NCBI GenBank assembly: GCA_000995965.1
Contig: LBYD01000004.1
Span: 35,049 to 99,048, forward strand
Length of the DNA stretch: 64,000 bases
DNA from: Candidatus Moranbacteria bacterium GW2011_GWC2_40_12
Lineage (GTDB): Bacteria > Patescibacteria > Paceibacteria > Moranbacterales > UBA11712
Direction: 5' to 3'
Under the pieces are notes generated by a model, which searched no databases, was not told the DNA's origin, and saw only the letters and a program-made list of their open reading frames with translations. The translations under genes were made by a program, and so were the position numbers. This document shows, in pieces, positions 9,091-18,294 of the stretch. How positions within the stretch are numbered: position 1 is the stretch's first letter; every line of letters starts with the position of its first letter.

Positions 9091-10278
9091 ATGGATTATG
9101 GGATAAAAAGAATAATTGTTACGGCCTTGGTGCCAAAAGCGGCCAGACACAAAGGAAAAACTGGCGGGATATCGAGATTGGCGGAGATTCTGAAAAGATT
9201 TCATAATCAGTACGGATTCAATATTGTCCTTGTTTCTTCTGAAAGGATCTATGCGGATTATTTGAATGAAAATGGCGTTTCTGTCGAATTCAAATTTGTG
9301 AAATCAAGCTTGAAGTTCAAGAGCCTGCTGGGGCTTTGCATCAAATCCACGTTGATACTAATAAAATCATTTTTTGTTTTGAATCTCGATTTTCTAGAAA
9401 GTAAAAATGAGAAAGTAATTGTATATGCATCTTCCGACCTATTTTGGGAGGTAATTCCAGCATTCTTTTTCAAAATCAAGAAAAAAAAGATTGAATGGAT
9501 TCAGGTGATCCATCATATTTATCCGGATTGGAAAAGAAGGCCCGGAAAAAAAATAGAGAGTTTTTTTGGCTTTTATTTGCAAAGATTATCCTTTTGGATG
9601 ATCAGGAAAAAAGCCGATAAAATTATTATTTTGAACAGCGTTGTCAAAAAGGATCTGATGATAATGGGGTTTCCCGAAAACAAGATATTTGTTTCTTCTA
9701 ACGGAATAGATGCTGGTTATTTTGAAAATACAGGTAAAACGGAATCGGCTTATGACGGCATTTTTTTAGGGAGATTGAGCCATAGCAAGGGAATTGTTGA
9801 TCTTATCGAAATATGGGATGGTGTTTGCCAAGAAGTTCCCGAAGCTAAACTTGGGATCATCGGCGGGGGAAGCAGCGAAGCAAAAAGTTTTCTGAAAAAG
9901 AAGATAAACAGTTTTGGCCTTGAAAAAAAAGTGGTTTTGCTCGGTTTTTTGGGAGATAAGAAAGCGTATCCAATTCTAAAATCCGGAAAAGTTTTTTTGT
10001 TTCCCTCGCACGAAGAAGGGTGGGGGATTGCTATCGCTGAAGCCATGGCTTGTGGTTTGCCAGTTGTGAGTTGGGATTTGCCTGTATTCAAAGAGATATT
10101 TGAAAATTATACAGTACAGATAAAAGAAAACGATATTCGATTATTTTCTAAAAAAGTGGTTGAGCTCCTGAAACATGATACTCTGCGAGAGAAAGCAGGT
10201 ATGGACGGCAAGGAATTTATAAAAAAATATTCCTGGGATAGTGTAGCAGCGAAAGAGCTAGAAATAATATCTTTATAG
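9091..10278 (+). CDS. GT4-family glycosyltransferase
   Basis: This 395-residue GT-B enzyme has GGISRLAEILKRF in the N-terminal acceptor domain and a second Rossmann domain starting near residue 205 (YDGIFLGRLSHSKGI). The EX7E motif is present as HEEGWGIAIAEAMACGLP, with the two glutamates that bind donor phosphate and sugar. It is a retaining transferase using a nucleotide-diphospho sugar. The sugar specificity cannot be read. It belongs to the glycan operon. Confidence 0.85.
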   Translation: MDYGIKRIIVTALVPKAARHKGKTGGISRLAEILKRFHNQYGFNIVLVSSERIYADYLNENGVSVEFKFVKSSLKFKSLLGLCIKSTLILIKSFFVLNLDFLESKNEKVIVYASSDLFWEVIPAFFFKIKKKKIEWIQVIHHIYPDWKRRPGKKIESFFGFYLQRLSFWMIRKKADKIIILNSVVKKDLMIMGFPENKIFVSSNGIDAGYFENTGKTESAYDGIFLGRLSHSKGIVDLIEIWDGVCQEVPEAKLGIIGGGSSEAKSFLKKKINSFGLEKKVVLLGFLGDKKAYPILKSGKVFLFPSHEEGWGIAIAEAMACGLPVVSWDLPVFKEIFENYTVQIKENDIRLFSKKVVELLKHDTLREKAGMDGKEFIKKYSWDSVAAKELEIISL

Positions 10279-10289
10279 CAGCTAGGATA

Positions 10290-11039
10290 ATGATTGAAAA
10301 TAAGATAATTCAGAAAAATTTTTATAACAAACATTTTTCCAAAGAAAGCAGCCGGAGCGATGCTTGTTTCGACGCGGGCAAAAAATATTATTTGGATAAT
10401 TTCATCAGCTCGGTGATTCGGCCTGATTCAAAAAAAGTGCTGGAAATCGGATGCGGCAACGGCTTTCTCACTTATTTTATTTTGAAAAGACCTATCCACC
10501 TCACAGCCATTGATATTTCAGAAATTGCCATCGAAAGCATGAAAAAAATATTTGCTCATGAAATCGAACAAGGGAAACTAGATTCGAAGTGCGCCGACAT
10601 CCTTGAATTTATGGAAAGTACGGATGGAAAATACGATGCCATAATCGGCTCAGGAATAATTCATCATATTCAAAAAAAAGATTGGAAAAAATTATTTGAA
10701 TTAGCACATAATAAATTGAATCATGGTGGGATTTTCGCTTGTGGCCCAGAACCAAATGCAGGGGGATTATATGCTTTCATTTGGCCCATGGCGAAATTTT
10801 TTTATAGCTTGTTCGGAATTGATTATGACCGGGAAGTTGAAAAGGGCACATTCGATATGATCCCGAGGAAGCTAAAGTCGGTTCTCAAAGAGGCGGGATT
10901 TCGAAATCCTGAAATCATCCCGTATCAAGTGATTCCCCATTTTCATTTGAAAATTCTGGAATATTTTGGCAAGAAAATAATAAAACATGTTCCAGGAAAA
11001 TTATCATTTTATATAATTATTAAGGGAGAAAAGAGATAA
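10290..11039 (+). CDS. SAM-dependent methyltransferase
   Basis: This 249-residue protein carries VLEIGCGNGFLTYF (motif I, about residue 50), AIDISEIAIESMKK, and AIIGSGIIHHIQKKDW, the motif III variant with HH instead of EH. A C-terminal hydrophobic-basic tail follows. It ends two bases before the radical SAM gene, so the two are almost certainly co-expressed. This leaves open a link with the modification made by that enzyme. Confidence 0.78.
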   Translation: MIENKIIQKNFYNKHFSKESSRSDACFDAGKKYYLDNFISSVIRPDSKKVLEIGCGNGFLTYFILKRPIHLTAIDISEIAIESMKKIFAHEIEQGKLDSKCADILEFMESTDGKYDAIIGSGIIHHIQKKDWKKLFELAHNKLNHGGIFACGPEPNAGGLYAFIWPMAKFFYSLFGIDYDREVEKGTFDMIPRKLKSVLKEAGFRNPEIIPYQVIPHFHLKILEYFGKKIIKHVPGKLSFYIIIKGEKR

Positions 11040-11040
11040 A

Positions 11041-12483
11041 ATGAAAAAAAAAGTTCTCTTGTATAATGCGATGCAAACAGCCTATGCCAACTCGGATAAT
11101 TCTCCGTCTTTTTCTTTGATGGCATTGAGCGCCTATCTCAAGCAAAAGGGATATCAAGCAGAATTGCTGCTGAACAATTGCTCCGACACGGAACTGAAAA
11201 ATACCTTGAAGGACTGCCTGGCGGTAGGCTTTTCATTGTATACAGGCGGAACAAGAGATGCCTTCAAGATAGCCTCGCGGATAAGATCTTTTTCTCCGGA
11301 GCTTCCTTTGATTTGGGGAGGCTACCATCCGACCCTGGAAGCGGACCAATGCCTCCAAAGCGATTATATCGATTATGTTATTCGAGGACAGGGAGAAATT
11401 ACCTTATTAGAACTGTTAAAAAATTTTGAAAAACCGGATGAAAATCTGCTGGAATCCGTAAAGGGATTGTCTTATAAAAAAAATGGAGAAATATCCCACA
11501 ATGAGACAAGAGAGTCTTCAAATATAAACGGATTTCCAAGTTTTGATTATGGCCTGTACGGCCATGTGTTCAAAAATGCTTCTGAAGCCACGTATATAAC
11601 CAGCCGGGGATGCCCGTTTTCCTGCAAATTTTGCTGCTCGTCAAGCTTCAATCGAAATCACGGAATGAAGTTTTACCAGCTTTCTTTGGACAGGGTTTTT
11701 TCTGACCTTGAATTTTTGATATCCACCTATAATCTGGAAAAAATAAATTTTTTTGACGACAATTTTTTTATTGAATCCGGAAGGATAAGGAAATTTGTCG
11801 AAGGATATAAGAAAAGGGGCTTCAACTTTCAATGGACAGCCTATGGGCGATGCCGCTTCTTTGCAAATGCTGAAGATGACTTGATAAAAAAATTGAAAGA
11901 AACAGGCCTGGAAAGAATTTTTTTTGGAGTCGAATCGGGATCTCAAATGATTTTGAACATGGTGAACAAACAAATGAAAACAGATGATGTTTTGCTGGCA
12001 CTTCGAAAAATTACCCAATTTGGAATTTTGGGAGACTTCACTTTTATCAACGGTTTTCCCAATGAAAAGGTATTGGACGTTTTCAAAAGTTTAGGGCTCA
12101 GGAACAAAATAAAGAAAATATCTCCAAAATCAAGCGTGCGCTTTTTTGTTTTTACGCCGCTTCCCGGAACAGAAATGCTGGAAACCTGCGAAAAACTCGG
12201 ATATAAAAAACCCGAAGGAGTCAGAGACTGGAAGTCTTATGAATACCATTCGTTCAAAGCTCCCTGGCTGTCTCGGAGCTATCAAAGCTTTGTAAACAGC
12301 ATTTCCTGGGCAGCGCAATTCAGCGAACTGGATCCAAGCATTGGGACGAATATATTATCAAAATTAGTTTTCAAATTTTTGGCAAAAGATGCCGATTTTC
12401 GCTTCAAGCACAAAATATTTTTTCTTTCTCCGGAATTCAAAATTATAAATACTATTTATAGAAGAAAAATAATACGGGGGTAA
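11041..12483 (+). CDS. B12-binding-domain radical SAM protein
   Basis: This 480-residue protein has an N-terminal cobalamin-binding-like Rossmann domain (about 1-130, with LIWGGYHPTLEAD) and a radical SAM core whose CPFSCKFC segment (about residues 191-198) provides the three cluster cysteines in CX3CX2C spacing. FFDDNFFIESGRI, FFGVESGSQMIL and GDFTFINGFPNE are standard core strands of this class. Family members do C-methylations, ring rearrangements and lipid or sugar modifications. The substrate here is unknown, and its place in a glycan locus suggests an unusual sugar or lipid-carrier change. Start two bases after the previous stop. Confidence 0.8.
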   Translation: MKKKVLLYNAMQTAYANSDNSPSFSLMALSAYLKQKGYQAELLLNNCSDTELKNTLKDCLAVGFSLYTGGTRDAFKIASRIRSFSPELPLIWGGYHPTLEADQCLQSDYIDYVIRGQGEITLLELLKNFEKPDENLLESVKGLSYKKNGEISHNETRESSNINGFPSFDYGLYGHVFKNASEATYITSRGCPFSCKFCCSSSFNRNHGMKFYQLSLDRVFSDLEFLISTYNLEKINFFDDNFFIESGRIRKFVEGYKKRGFNFQWTAYGRCRFFANAEDDLIKKLKETGLERIFFGVESGSQMILNMVNKQMKTDDVLLALRKITQFGILGDFTFINGFPNEKVLDVFKSLGLRNKIKKISPKSSVRFFVFTPLPGTEMLETCEKLGYKKPEGVRDWKSYEYHSFKAPWLSRSYQSFVNSISWAAQFSELDPSIGTNILSKLVFKFLAKDADFRFKHKIFFLSPEFKIINTIYRRKIIRG

Positions 12484-12513
12484 CTTGAAATCATTAATCA
12501 TTTTTATAATTAC

Positions 12514-13044
12514 ATGAAAAGTGGAACTAAAAAAATTATCGCTGTTAGCGCTGTCGTTCTCTTGCTGGCCGCATCAAGGCTCCTGAAACATCCCTACAAT
12601 TTCACGCCCATCACTGCTATGTCGATATTTGCTGGATGCTATTTGCGAAAAAACTGGGGGCTGGTCTTTCCGCTGGGAGGAATGCTGGTCAGCGACTTTT
12701 TCATCGGTTTTTACGACTGGAAACTGATGGCAGCGGTTTATGCCGGCATTGCAATATCATTCTATATTGGCTGGTATCTGCGAAAAAAAATAACATGGAA
12801 TCGAGTGATTTTCGCGGCTTTGATATCTTCTTTGCTTTTTTTTGTTGTTTCTAATTTTGCAGTATGGTTGTTCTATCAGTGGTACCCGCATACGCTGGCC
12901 GGTTTGAACCAGTGTTTCATTTTGGCGCTGCCTTTTTTCAAGAACAGTTTGGCTGGCGACTTGATTTATACCGGAGCGATATTCGCTGCCTATGAATTTT
13001 CCTTTAGAAAAATAAAGCAACGGGCCCTTCCTAAGGCTGCCTAA
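12514..13044 (+). CDS. Small multi-pass membrane protein (DUF6580-like)
   Basis: This 176-residue protein has about five hydrophobic segments. The conserved-looking block HPYNFTPITAMSIFAGCYL followed by FPLGGMLVSDFFIGFYDW resembles the DUF6580 family of integral membrane proteins. Function is unknown. The fold recalls the S-components of vitamin transporters, but no substrate can be given. It lies inside the glycan operon, 30 bases after the radical SAM gene and 4 before a methyltransferase. Confidence 0.6.
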   Translation: MKSGTKKIIAVSAVVLLLAASRLLKHPYNFTPITAMSIFAGCYLRKNWGLVFPLGGMLVSDFFIGFYDWKLMAAVYAGIAISFYIGWYLRKKITWNRVIFAALISSLLFFVVSNFAVWLFYQWYPHTLAGLNQCFILALPFFKNSLAGDLIYTGAIFAAYEFSFRKIKQRALPKAA

Positions 13045-13048
13045 AAAT

Positions 13049-13669
13049 ATGTTTGAAAAAGATCCTTTGCTGAATCTGGACAAATCTCCTCACAGTCCGC
13101 ACAATATTATTCCCAATCTGATAAAGAAAGAAAAAGCTTATATTTTAGACGTGGGCTGCAACACAGGGATGATAGGCAAAGAGATTATCAAAAAAAAAGC
13201 GGCAATTGTTGATGGTATTGATATCAACAAAGAGGCCCTGAAAAAAGCTTCGGAAGCCTATCGAAAAGTTTTTCAGCGGGATTTGTCTCGTGATAAAATA
13301 GAAATCGAGGAAGAAAAATATGACTATATAATTTATTCCGATATTTTGGAGCATCTGCCAAGACCGGATCAAATATTACGGGACATGAAAAGATATCTGA
13401 AGGGCGATGGAAGAGCGATTATATCTTTGCCTAACGTTGCGCGATTAGAAATCAGAGTCGGTTTGCTTTTTGGAAATTTTGACTATAAGCCGGGAATTCT
13501 AAGCGAAGATCATTTGCGTTTTTTCACCAAAAAGAGCGCTATTGAAATGATCGAAAAATGCGGGTATGGAGTAGTGGGCATAGTTCCAACCGGATTTGGG
13601 CATCGGTTTGGGATGTTGACCACCCTGACTGCGTTTCAATTCGTTTATGTTTGTAAAAAATCATTATGA
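13049..13669 (+). CDS. SAM-dependent methyltransferase
   Basis: This 206-residue UbiG-like enzyme has ILDVGCNTGMIGKEI as motif I, DGIDINKEALKKA as the acidic strand, and YSDILEHLPRPDQIL. DHLRFFTKKSAIEMIEKCGY is the usual C-terminal family block. Its last bases overlap the ATG of the following GT4 gene by four (ATGA). Likely a sugar or lipid O-methyltransferase of the locus. Confidence 0.78.
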   Translation: MFEKDPLLNLDKSPHSPHNIIPNLIKKEKAYILDVGCNTGMIGKEIIKKKAAIVDGIDINKEALKKASEAYRKVFQRDLSRDKIEIEEEKYDYIIYSDILEHLPRPDQILRDMKRYLKGDGRAIISLPNVARLEIRVGLLFGNFDYKPGILSEDHLRFFTKKSAIEMIEKCGYGVVGIVPTGFGHRFGMLTTLTAFQFVYVCKKSL

Positions 13670-14838
13670 AAGTGCTTGTCATTGAACCATGTTTTGTCGG
13701 CTACGGAGGTTATTTCCGGTCTTACAATATTTGCCTCAGTTTAAGCAAAAAACACATTTCAGCGGATTTGCTTGTTTCAAGCAACAAAAAATTTAACTTC
13801 TCCATAAAAAAAACAAGAATAAATGAAAACTTTTGCCAGTACGAACTGCCAAGATTCAGTATCCATCCTTATCTTAACGGCCGGTTAGTGAGAGCTTTCC
13901 TGGCAATTATATTGGGTCTCTGCAAAAAATATGACATTATCCACGCGTGTGTTCCAACGCAGCTCGAATCAAATGTATCGGCTTTTTTCCTGAAACTCCT
14001 TGGGAAAAAAATAGTGATTGATTGGGATGATTATTGGATAGGCAGTCCGCTTTTCAAAAGAGACACAATCGTAAAAAAATATATAACTTTTTGCGAAAAA
14101 AAGTCGCCCAAATATTTTGCAAATATCGTTGTTGTCAGCGATTTTTTGGAGGATAAAGCAAAAAAATGGGGTGCGAAAAAAATCCTCAAGCTGATAAATG
14201 GAGTGAATGCCAGCCAATTCACTGTGCACACAAGAGAAGAGGGAATAAGCAAGCTAGGTTTGGATGAAAATAAAAAATATTTATTAACTTTCGGAAATAG
14301 TTTTGCAAACGATAGGGCGCGCCTGCTTTTCGATACTTTTGAAAGGATATTCAATCTGGATCCCGAAGTTTATCTCTTATTCAATCTGGATCCCCTGAAA
14401 ATAATTGGGGAACAAAGCCTGGCGAAAGAACGCAATTTTAAATGCCTGAAAAATATAATCAATGTCGGATACATTAGCCAAAATGATTTGGGCTATTATC
14501 TGGGTGTTTGCGAAGCCGTTATTTTTCTGCAGGGAGAAACGAAAGATGAGATTGCCTGTTTTCCCATAAGAATCGGGAGTTATCTGAATGGAGAATCTGC
14601 TATAATAATAAACGACGTCAATTCTGAAACTGGAAATACGCTGAAAAAATGCAATTGTGCCATCATAGAAAAAGATTTATCAATTTTAGCACATAAGGCC
14701 GTTGAATTTATACACGACAAAAATCGGCAAGTGGAGATGAAAAAAAAAGTTATATCGGCTAAAAATGAGTTGTCTTGGGACAATCAGATAGAAAAATTGG
14801 TTCATTTTTACGGCGAAATAATCCAAAAAAGAAAATAA
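13666..14838 (+). CDS. GT-B (GT4-like) glycosyltransferase
   Basis: This 390-residue protein starts MKVLVIEPCFVGYGGYFRS and has a GT-B layout. The N-terminal domain ends with DWDDYWIGSPLFKRD, followed by a phosphate-binding C-terminal domain (KKYLLTFGNSFANDRARLL). The usual EX7E signature is weakly preserved (a GETKDEIACFPIRIGSYL-type stretch), so the enzyme is a divergent member and the assignment is less secure than for the other GT4 proteins. It is coupled to the upstream methyltransferase by a 4-bp overlap. Confidence 0.7.
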   Translation: MKVLVIEPCFVGYGGYFRSYNICLSLSKKHISADLLVSSNKKFNFSIKKTRINENFCQYELPRFSIHPYLNGRLVRAFLAIILGLCKKYDIIHACVPTQLESNVSAFFLKLLGKKIVIDWDDYWIGSPLFKRDTIVKKYITFCEKKSPKYFANIVVVSDFLEDKAKKWGAKKILKLINGVNASQFTVHTREEGISKLGLDENKKYLLTFGNSFANDRARLLFDTFERIFNLDPEVYLLFNLDPLKIIGEQSLAKERNFKCLKNIINVGYISQNDLGYYLGVCEAVIFLQGETKDEIACFPIRIGSYLNGESAIIINDVNSETGNTLKKCNCAIIEKDLSILAHKAVEFIHDKNRQVEMKKKVISAKNELSWDNQIEKLVHFYGEIIQKRK

Positions 14839-14854
14839 TGTTAGGCTATATAGA

Positions 14855-15697
14855 ATGAATATGATAAAACAGCGAGTTGATGCTTCCGTATACGATGACA
14901 AATATTATGCCGGACGATATCAAAATATTGACTATCGGAATTTGGAAAGATTGGGCGACTTTGGCCATATCTATCAAAAAGCCGGTTCCATGCTGCAGCC
15001 TGAAGAACAGGATAAGATTGTTGATTTCGGATGCGGGATTGGTCACCTATCCTTTTATTTATTCCTGAAGTACAAATGCGATGTAACCGGAGTAGATTAT
15101 TCGCAGGACGCTCTTTTTTTATGCGAGAAAAATCTGAAGTTGCTTGAAGCTCGGATTGAATATTCTTCGATTAGAGAAAAAGTACGCTTTGTATATTTCA
15201 ATATCAATAATCCGCCCAACTTCAAAAATATCAAAGCAGTTTTTCTGATTGATGTGGTCGAGCATCTGTATGATCACGAGCTGAAGCTTGTTTTGGGTGA
15301 AATAAAAAAATGGGGCGGTAAAAATGGAATTCAGATTATTATCCATACGGATAACAATAATTATTTGAAATTCATCCGGCCCATACTGGATTTTTTGGCC
15401 GTTTGTTTCAAAAAAAACACTTATCAAAAGTTGAACAAGGGATATGCGGAAGTGGCGAAAGGCCACGTGAATCTCACAACTGCTGGAAGACTCAAGAGAA
15501 AACTGGTTTCGCATAATTTCAGAGTTTTGAAGATTGAATATCCATTGATGAATACTACCACGACCAAGAATCAGCTGGGTCCAATAGCACAGCACTGGTT
15601 TGTACTGTATCCAATAATTTTTTTTGGCAAGATTCTGTATTTCTTGCGGCCGAGCTTTTATGTCCTCGCGGAAAATAAAGAGACTTTCCAAAACTAA
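14855..15697 (+). CDS. SAM-dependent methyltransferase
   Basis: This 280-residue protein has IVDFGCGIGHLSFYL (motif I), VTGVDYSQDALFLCEKN and AVFLIDVVEHLYDHEL. The region from 130 to 260 is longer than in the neighbouring methyltransferases and includes KGHVNLTTAGRLKRKLVSH, the family's late helix-strand block. The start at 14855 is the first ATG after the previous stop. A second ATG two codons later is equally possible. Confidence 0.78.
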   Translation: MNMIKQRVDASVYDDKYYAGRYQNIDYRNLERLGDFGHIYQKAGSMLQPEEQDKIVDFGCGIGHLSFYLFLKYKCDVTGVDYSQDALFLCEKNLKLLEARIEYSSIREKVRFVYFNINNPPNFKNIKAVFLIDVVEHLYDHELKLVLGEIKKWGGKNGIQIIIHTDNNNYLKFIRPILDFLAVCFKKNTYQKLNKGYAEVAKGHVNLTTAGRLKRKLVSHNFRVLKIEYPLMNTTTTKNQLGPIAQHWFVLYPIIFFGKILYFLRPSFYVLAENKETFQN

Positions 15698-15701
15698 CTG
15701 C

Positions 15702-16331
15702 ATGAGCATCATATATAAGCATGATAAAGCTGTCGAAAGTGTTTTGTGCACAATAAGCAAAAAATATTCCGGCTATAATAAGTTTTTGGATGTGGGGTGC
15801 GGATATGGAGATAGGACACTTATTTTCAAAAACAGTCAGCGTGAAATTATAGGCATTGATTATATAAATTATCATTCAAAAAATTATAAGGATTTCACTT
15901 TTTTGAACAGAAACTTTTTCAACAGCGGGTTTAGCCAAAAGTCTTTTGATATTATTTTCTGCTTTGATGTTCTAGAGCATATGGAGAAGCCGGAGAGGCT
16001 TCTATCGGAAATACATAGTTTATTGCGGCCCGGCGGGATATGCATATTATCGACACCAAATAAGCTCAGAATTTTAGGGGCCATTCTTATTGCAATAGGA
16101 AAACGAAAATTTCCATATTGCCTGGATGAAAGAAATAAGGAAAAATATCCGGAATATTGGCATATAAAAGAGTATACGGGCAAAGAATTGCGGCAAATTG
16201 CGAGCGATAACGGATTCCAGGTTGAAAAGTTTTATAAAGTTTTTTATGGTTTGACTGGCGGACGCGGTTTTAAATTTTTGTTTAATTTGCCTTTTTATCA
16301 TAATTCCATTATTGTGATGAAAAAATCATAA
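15702..16331 (+). CDS. SAM-dependent methyltransferase
   Basis: I start this at the ATG at 15702, giving 209 residues beginning MSIIYKHDKAVE, because it lies five bases after the previous stop. The open frame extends back to 15624 only through the upstream gene. KFLDVGCGYGDRTLIF is motif I, and FCFDVLEHMEKPERLL and LSTPNKLRILGAIL follow in family order. It is the last gene of the glycan locus and stops ten bases before guaA. Confidence 0.78.
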   Translation: MSIIYKHDKAVESVLCTISKKYSGYNKFLDVGCGYGDRTLIFKNSQREIIGIDYINYHSKNYKDFTFLNRNFFNSGFSQKSFDIIFCFDVLEHMEKPERLLSEIHSLLRPGGICILSTPNKLRILGAILIAIGKRKFPYCLDERNKEKYPEYWHIKEYTGKELRQIASDNGFQVEKFYKVFYGLTGGRGFKFLFNLPFYHNSIIVMKKS

Positions 16332-16340
16332 GTATTTTTT

Positions 16341-17867
16341 ATGAAACCAATCCAAATTCTTGTCGTTGATATGGGGTCGCAATACACGCTGGTCATCGGA
16401 CGGACGCTTCGCGAGCTTGGGTTCCGAAGCGCTGTTTTGTCGCCCGGAAAAGCCGAGGGGTGGCTGAAAGCAAACAAGCCCCAAGCCGTCATTCTTTCCG
16501 GCGGAAGCGCGAGTGTTTACGAAGAAAATTCTCCTCAGCCGCCAAAATATATTTTGAAAATCGATATTCCAATTTTAGGGATATGCTACGGAATGCAATG
16601 GATTTCGCACAAAACCGGCGGGCTGGTCGCTCCCCATCACGAGAGAAAAGAATACGGGGAAGCAGTGGCGAAGTTCGACACAAAAGATTTGCTTTTCCGC
16701 GGTATAAAATCCAAAAGTATAGTCTGGGCAAGTCATGGGGACAGTGTGGAAAAGGTTCCGGTGGGATTCAGAATAATTGCGCGATCGGTTGATGAAAAAG
16801 TTATAGAAGCGATGTCGAGTCCGTCCAAAAAAATATGGGGTGTTCAATTTCATCCGGAAGTGACGCACACCAAAGAAGGCAAAAAAATACTCCTCAATTT
16901 TTTGGAAAAAATTGCAAAATGCGAAAAAGATTGGCAACCGGCGGACATAGTTGACGATATCAGAAATGAGACATCAAAAGTTGCTGGAGACAAAAAAGCA
17001 ATAATTGGATTTAGCGGAGGGGTGGATTCAACAACACTTTCGGCGGTTCTGGCTCCGGTATTTAGAAAAAATCTGCTGGCGGTTTGCATCGATACGGGAG
17101 GACTTCGGAGGAATGAGCTTGAAGAAATAAAATTCAACGCGCGGGCGGCCGGGGTGAATTTGAAAATTGTGAAAGCAAGCGCGCGTTTTCAGAAATCAAT
17201 CGGACGCGAGACGCATTCGGAAAAAAAAAGAAAGCGCTTCAAAAAAATATACGGGCGCATTCTCGAAGAGGAAGCCAAAAAATTCCAAGCCGATTTTATT
17301 GTGCAGGGGAGCCTGGCGACTGATCTCATTGAATCGGGATCGGCGGGAAAAGCCGATCTCATCAAATCGCATCACAATGTGGGGCTCAATCTCAAAGAGA
17401 AAGAACTGCATCCTTTCCGTAATTTGTTCAAATATGAAGTGCGCGAGCTGGCGCGGTCACTGAAACTGCCGAGCTCGATATCAGAGCGTCAGCCCTTTCC
17501 CGGTCCGGGGCTTTTCATCCGCATCATCGGCGAGCCGCCCCGAAAAGATAAGCTCAACATTGCGCGCTGGGCGGACGGCGAAGTGACGGATATTTTGAAA
17601 AAACATGGAGCTTATAAAGGTGTGTCGCAATTGATCGTAGCTCTCGATTGCCAAAGGACGGTTGGCATCAAAGGCGACGGGCGGGTCTATGCCTATTCGG
17701 TAATTGTCCGGGGCGTGAAAACTTTGGATTTCATGACGGCGGAAGGCGTTCAATTTCCGGCGAACATCCGGCGTGAAATTTCAACCGTCGTTACGCGCCA
17801 TCCGAAAATTGTCCGCGTCTTTTTCGACGAAACCAATAAACCGCCGGCCACAACGGAAATGGAATGA
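16341..17867 (+). CDS. guaA: GMP synthase (glutamine-hydrolysing)
   Basis: This 508-residue enzyme converts XMP, glutamine and ATP to GMP. The class I glutamine amidotransferase domain (1-190) has the nucleophile C82 in GICYGMQ and the His/Glu pair in QFHPEV. The ATP pyrophosphatase domain begins with the PP-loop FSGGVDSTTLS near 223, and the dimerisation domain includes RQPFPGPGL. Full family length with every motif present. It ends in TGA, read as stop. It sits ten bases after the glycan locus and may share its transcript. Confidence 0.96.
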   Translation: MKPIQILVVDMGSQYTLVIGRTLRELGFRSAVLSPGKAEGWLKANKPQAVILSGGSASVYEENSPQPPKYILKIDIPILGICYGMQWISHKTGGLVAPHHERKEYGEAVAKFDTKDLLFRGIKSKSIVWASHGDSVEKVPVGFRIIARSVDEKVIEAMSSPSKKIWGVQFHPEVTHTKEGKKILLNFLEKIAKCEKDWQPADIVDDIRNETSKVAGDKKAIIGFSGGVDSTTLSAVLAPVFRKNLLAVCIDTGGLRRNELEEIKFNARAAGVNLKIVKASARFQKSIGRETHSEKKRKRFKKIYGRILEEEAKKFQADFIVQGSLATDLIESGSAGKADLIKSHHNVGLNLKEKELHPFRNLFKYEVRELARSLKLPSSISERQPFPGPGLFIRIIGEPPRKDKLNIARWADGEVTDILKKHGAYKGVSQLIVALDCQRTVGIKGDGRVYAYSVIVRGVKTLDFMTAEGVQFPANIRREISTVVTRHPKIVRVFFDETNKPPATTEME

Positions 17868-17909
17868 TTGAGCTAAGCCCGACATTGTTCACAGAAATCC
17901 TAGTCTTGA

Positions 17910-17940
17910 GGAATAAAAAAAATCGCGCCGGAACGCGATT
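17910..17940 (-). terminator. Rho-independent terminator of the mntA-hepT operon
   Basis: Read on the minus strand, AATCGCG and CGCGATT form a 7-bp stem with a 6-nt loop, followed at once by a run of Ts. It lies 25 bases past the hepT stop. Confidence 0.75.
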
Positions 17941-17964
17941 GCGGAATATCGATTTATGATAAAT

Positions 17965-18294
17965 TCATGAAGCAAGAATCTTTTCAACCGCTTTTTCAAG
18001 GTCAGAAAGGTCATCCTTGCAAGTGCTCCAGACCGTTTCCGGATTCACGCCGAAATATTCGTGAATGATAAAGTTCCTCATGTCGATCATATTTCTCCAA
18101 GGGATGTCCGGATATTTTGAACGGAGTTTCGGCTCAAGATTGTTCGCCGCTTCTCCGATAATCGCGAGTTGGCGCACCACGGCATCGACAGTTTTTTCAT
18201 CCCGGGAGAAAGAATCATAGTCAAAGCCATTCAAATATTTTTCGATGGTTTTGACGGAGTCCCGGATATGTTTGAGATAAACCCTATCCTTCAT
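17965..18294 (-). CDS. HepT-like HEPN ribonuclease toxin (DUF86)
   Basis: This 109-residue all-helical protein ends with RNFIIHEYF, the RX4HXY catalytic motif of HEPN RNases (R73, H78, Y80). LAIIGEAANNLEPKL is the family's second conserved helix. In HepT/MntA (type VII) systems the nucleotidyltransferase partner adenylylates the HEPN toxin at the motif tyrosine and so silences it. The motif here is intact, so the toxin should be active. It overlaps the end of mntA by 11 bp, the usual antitoxin-first order. Confidence 0.88.
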   Translation of the reverse strand: MKDRVYLKHIRDSVKTIEKYLNGFDYDSFSRDEKTVDAVVRQLAIIGEAANNLEPKLRSKYPDIPWRNMIDMRNFIIHEYFGVNPETVWSTCKDDLSDLEKAVEKILAS

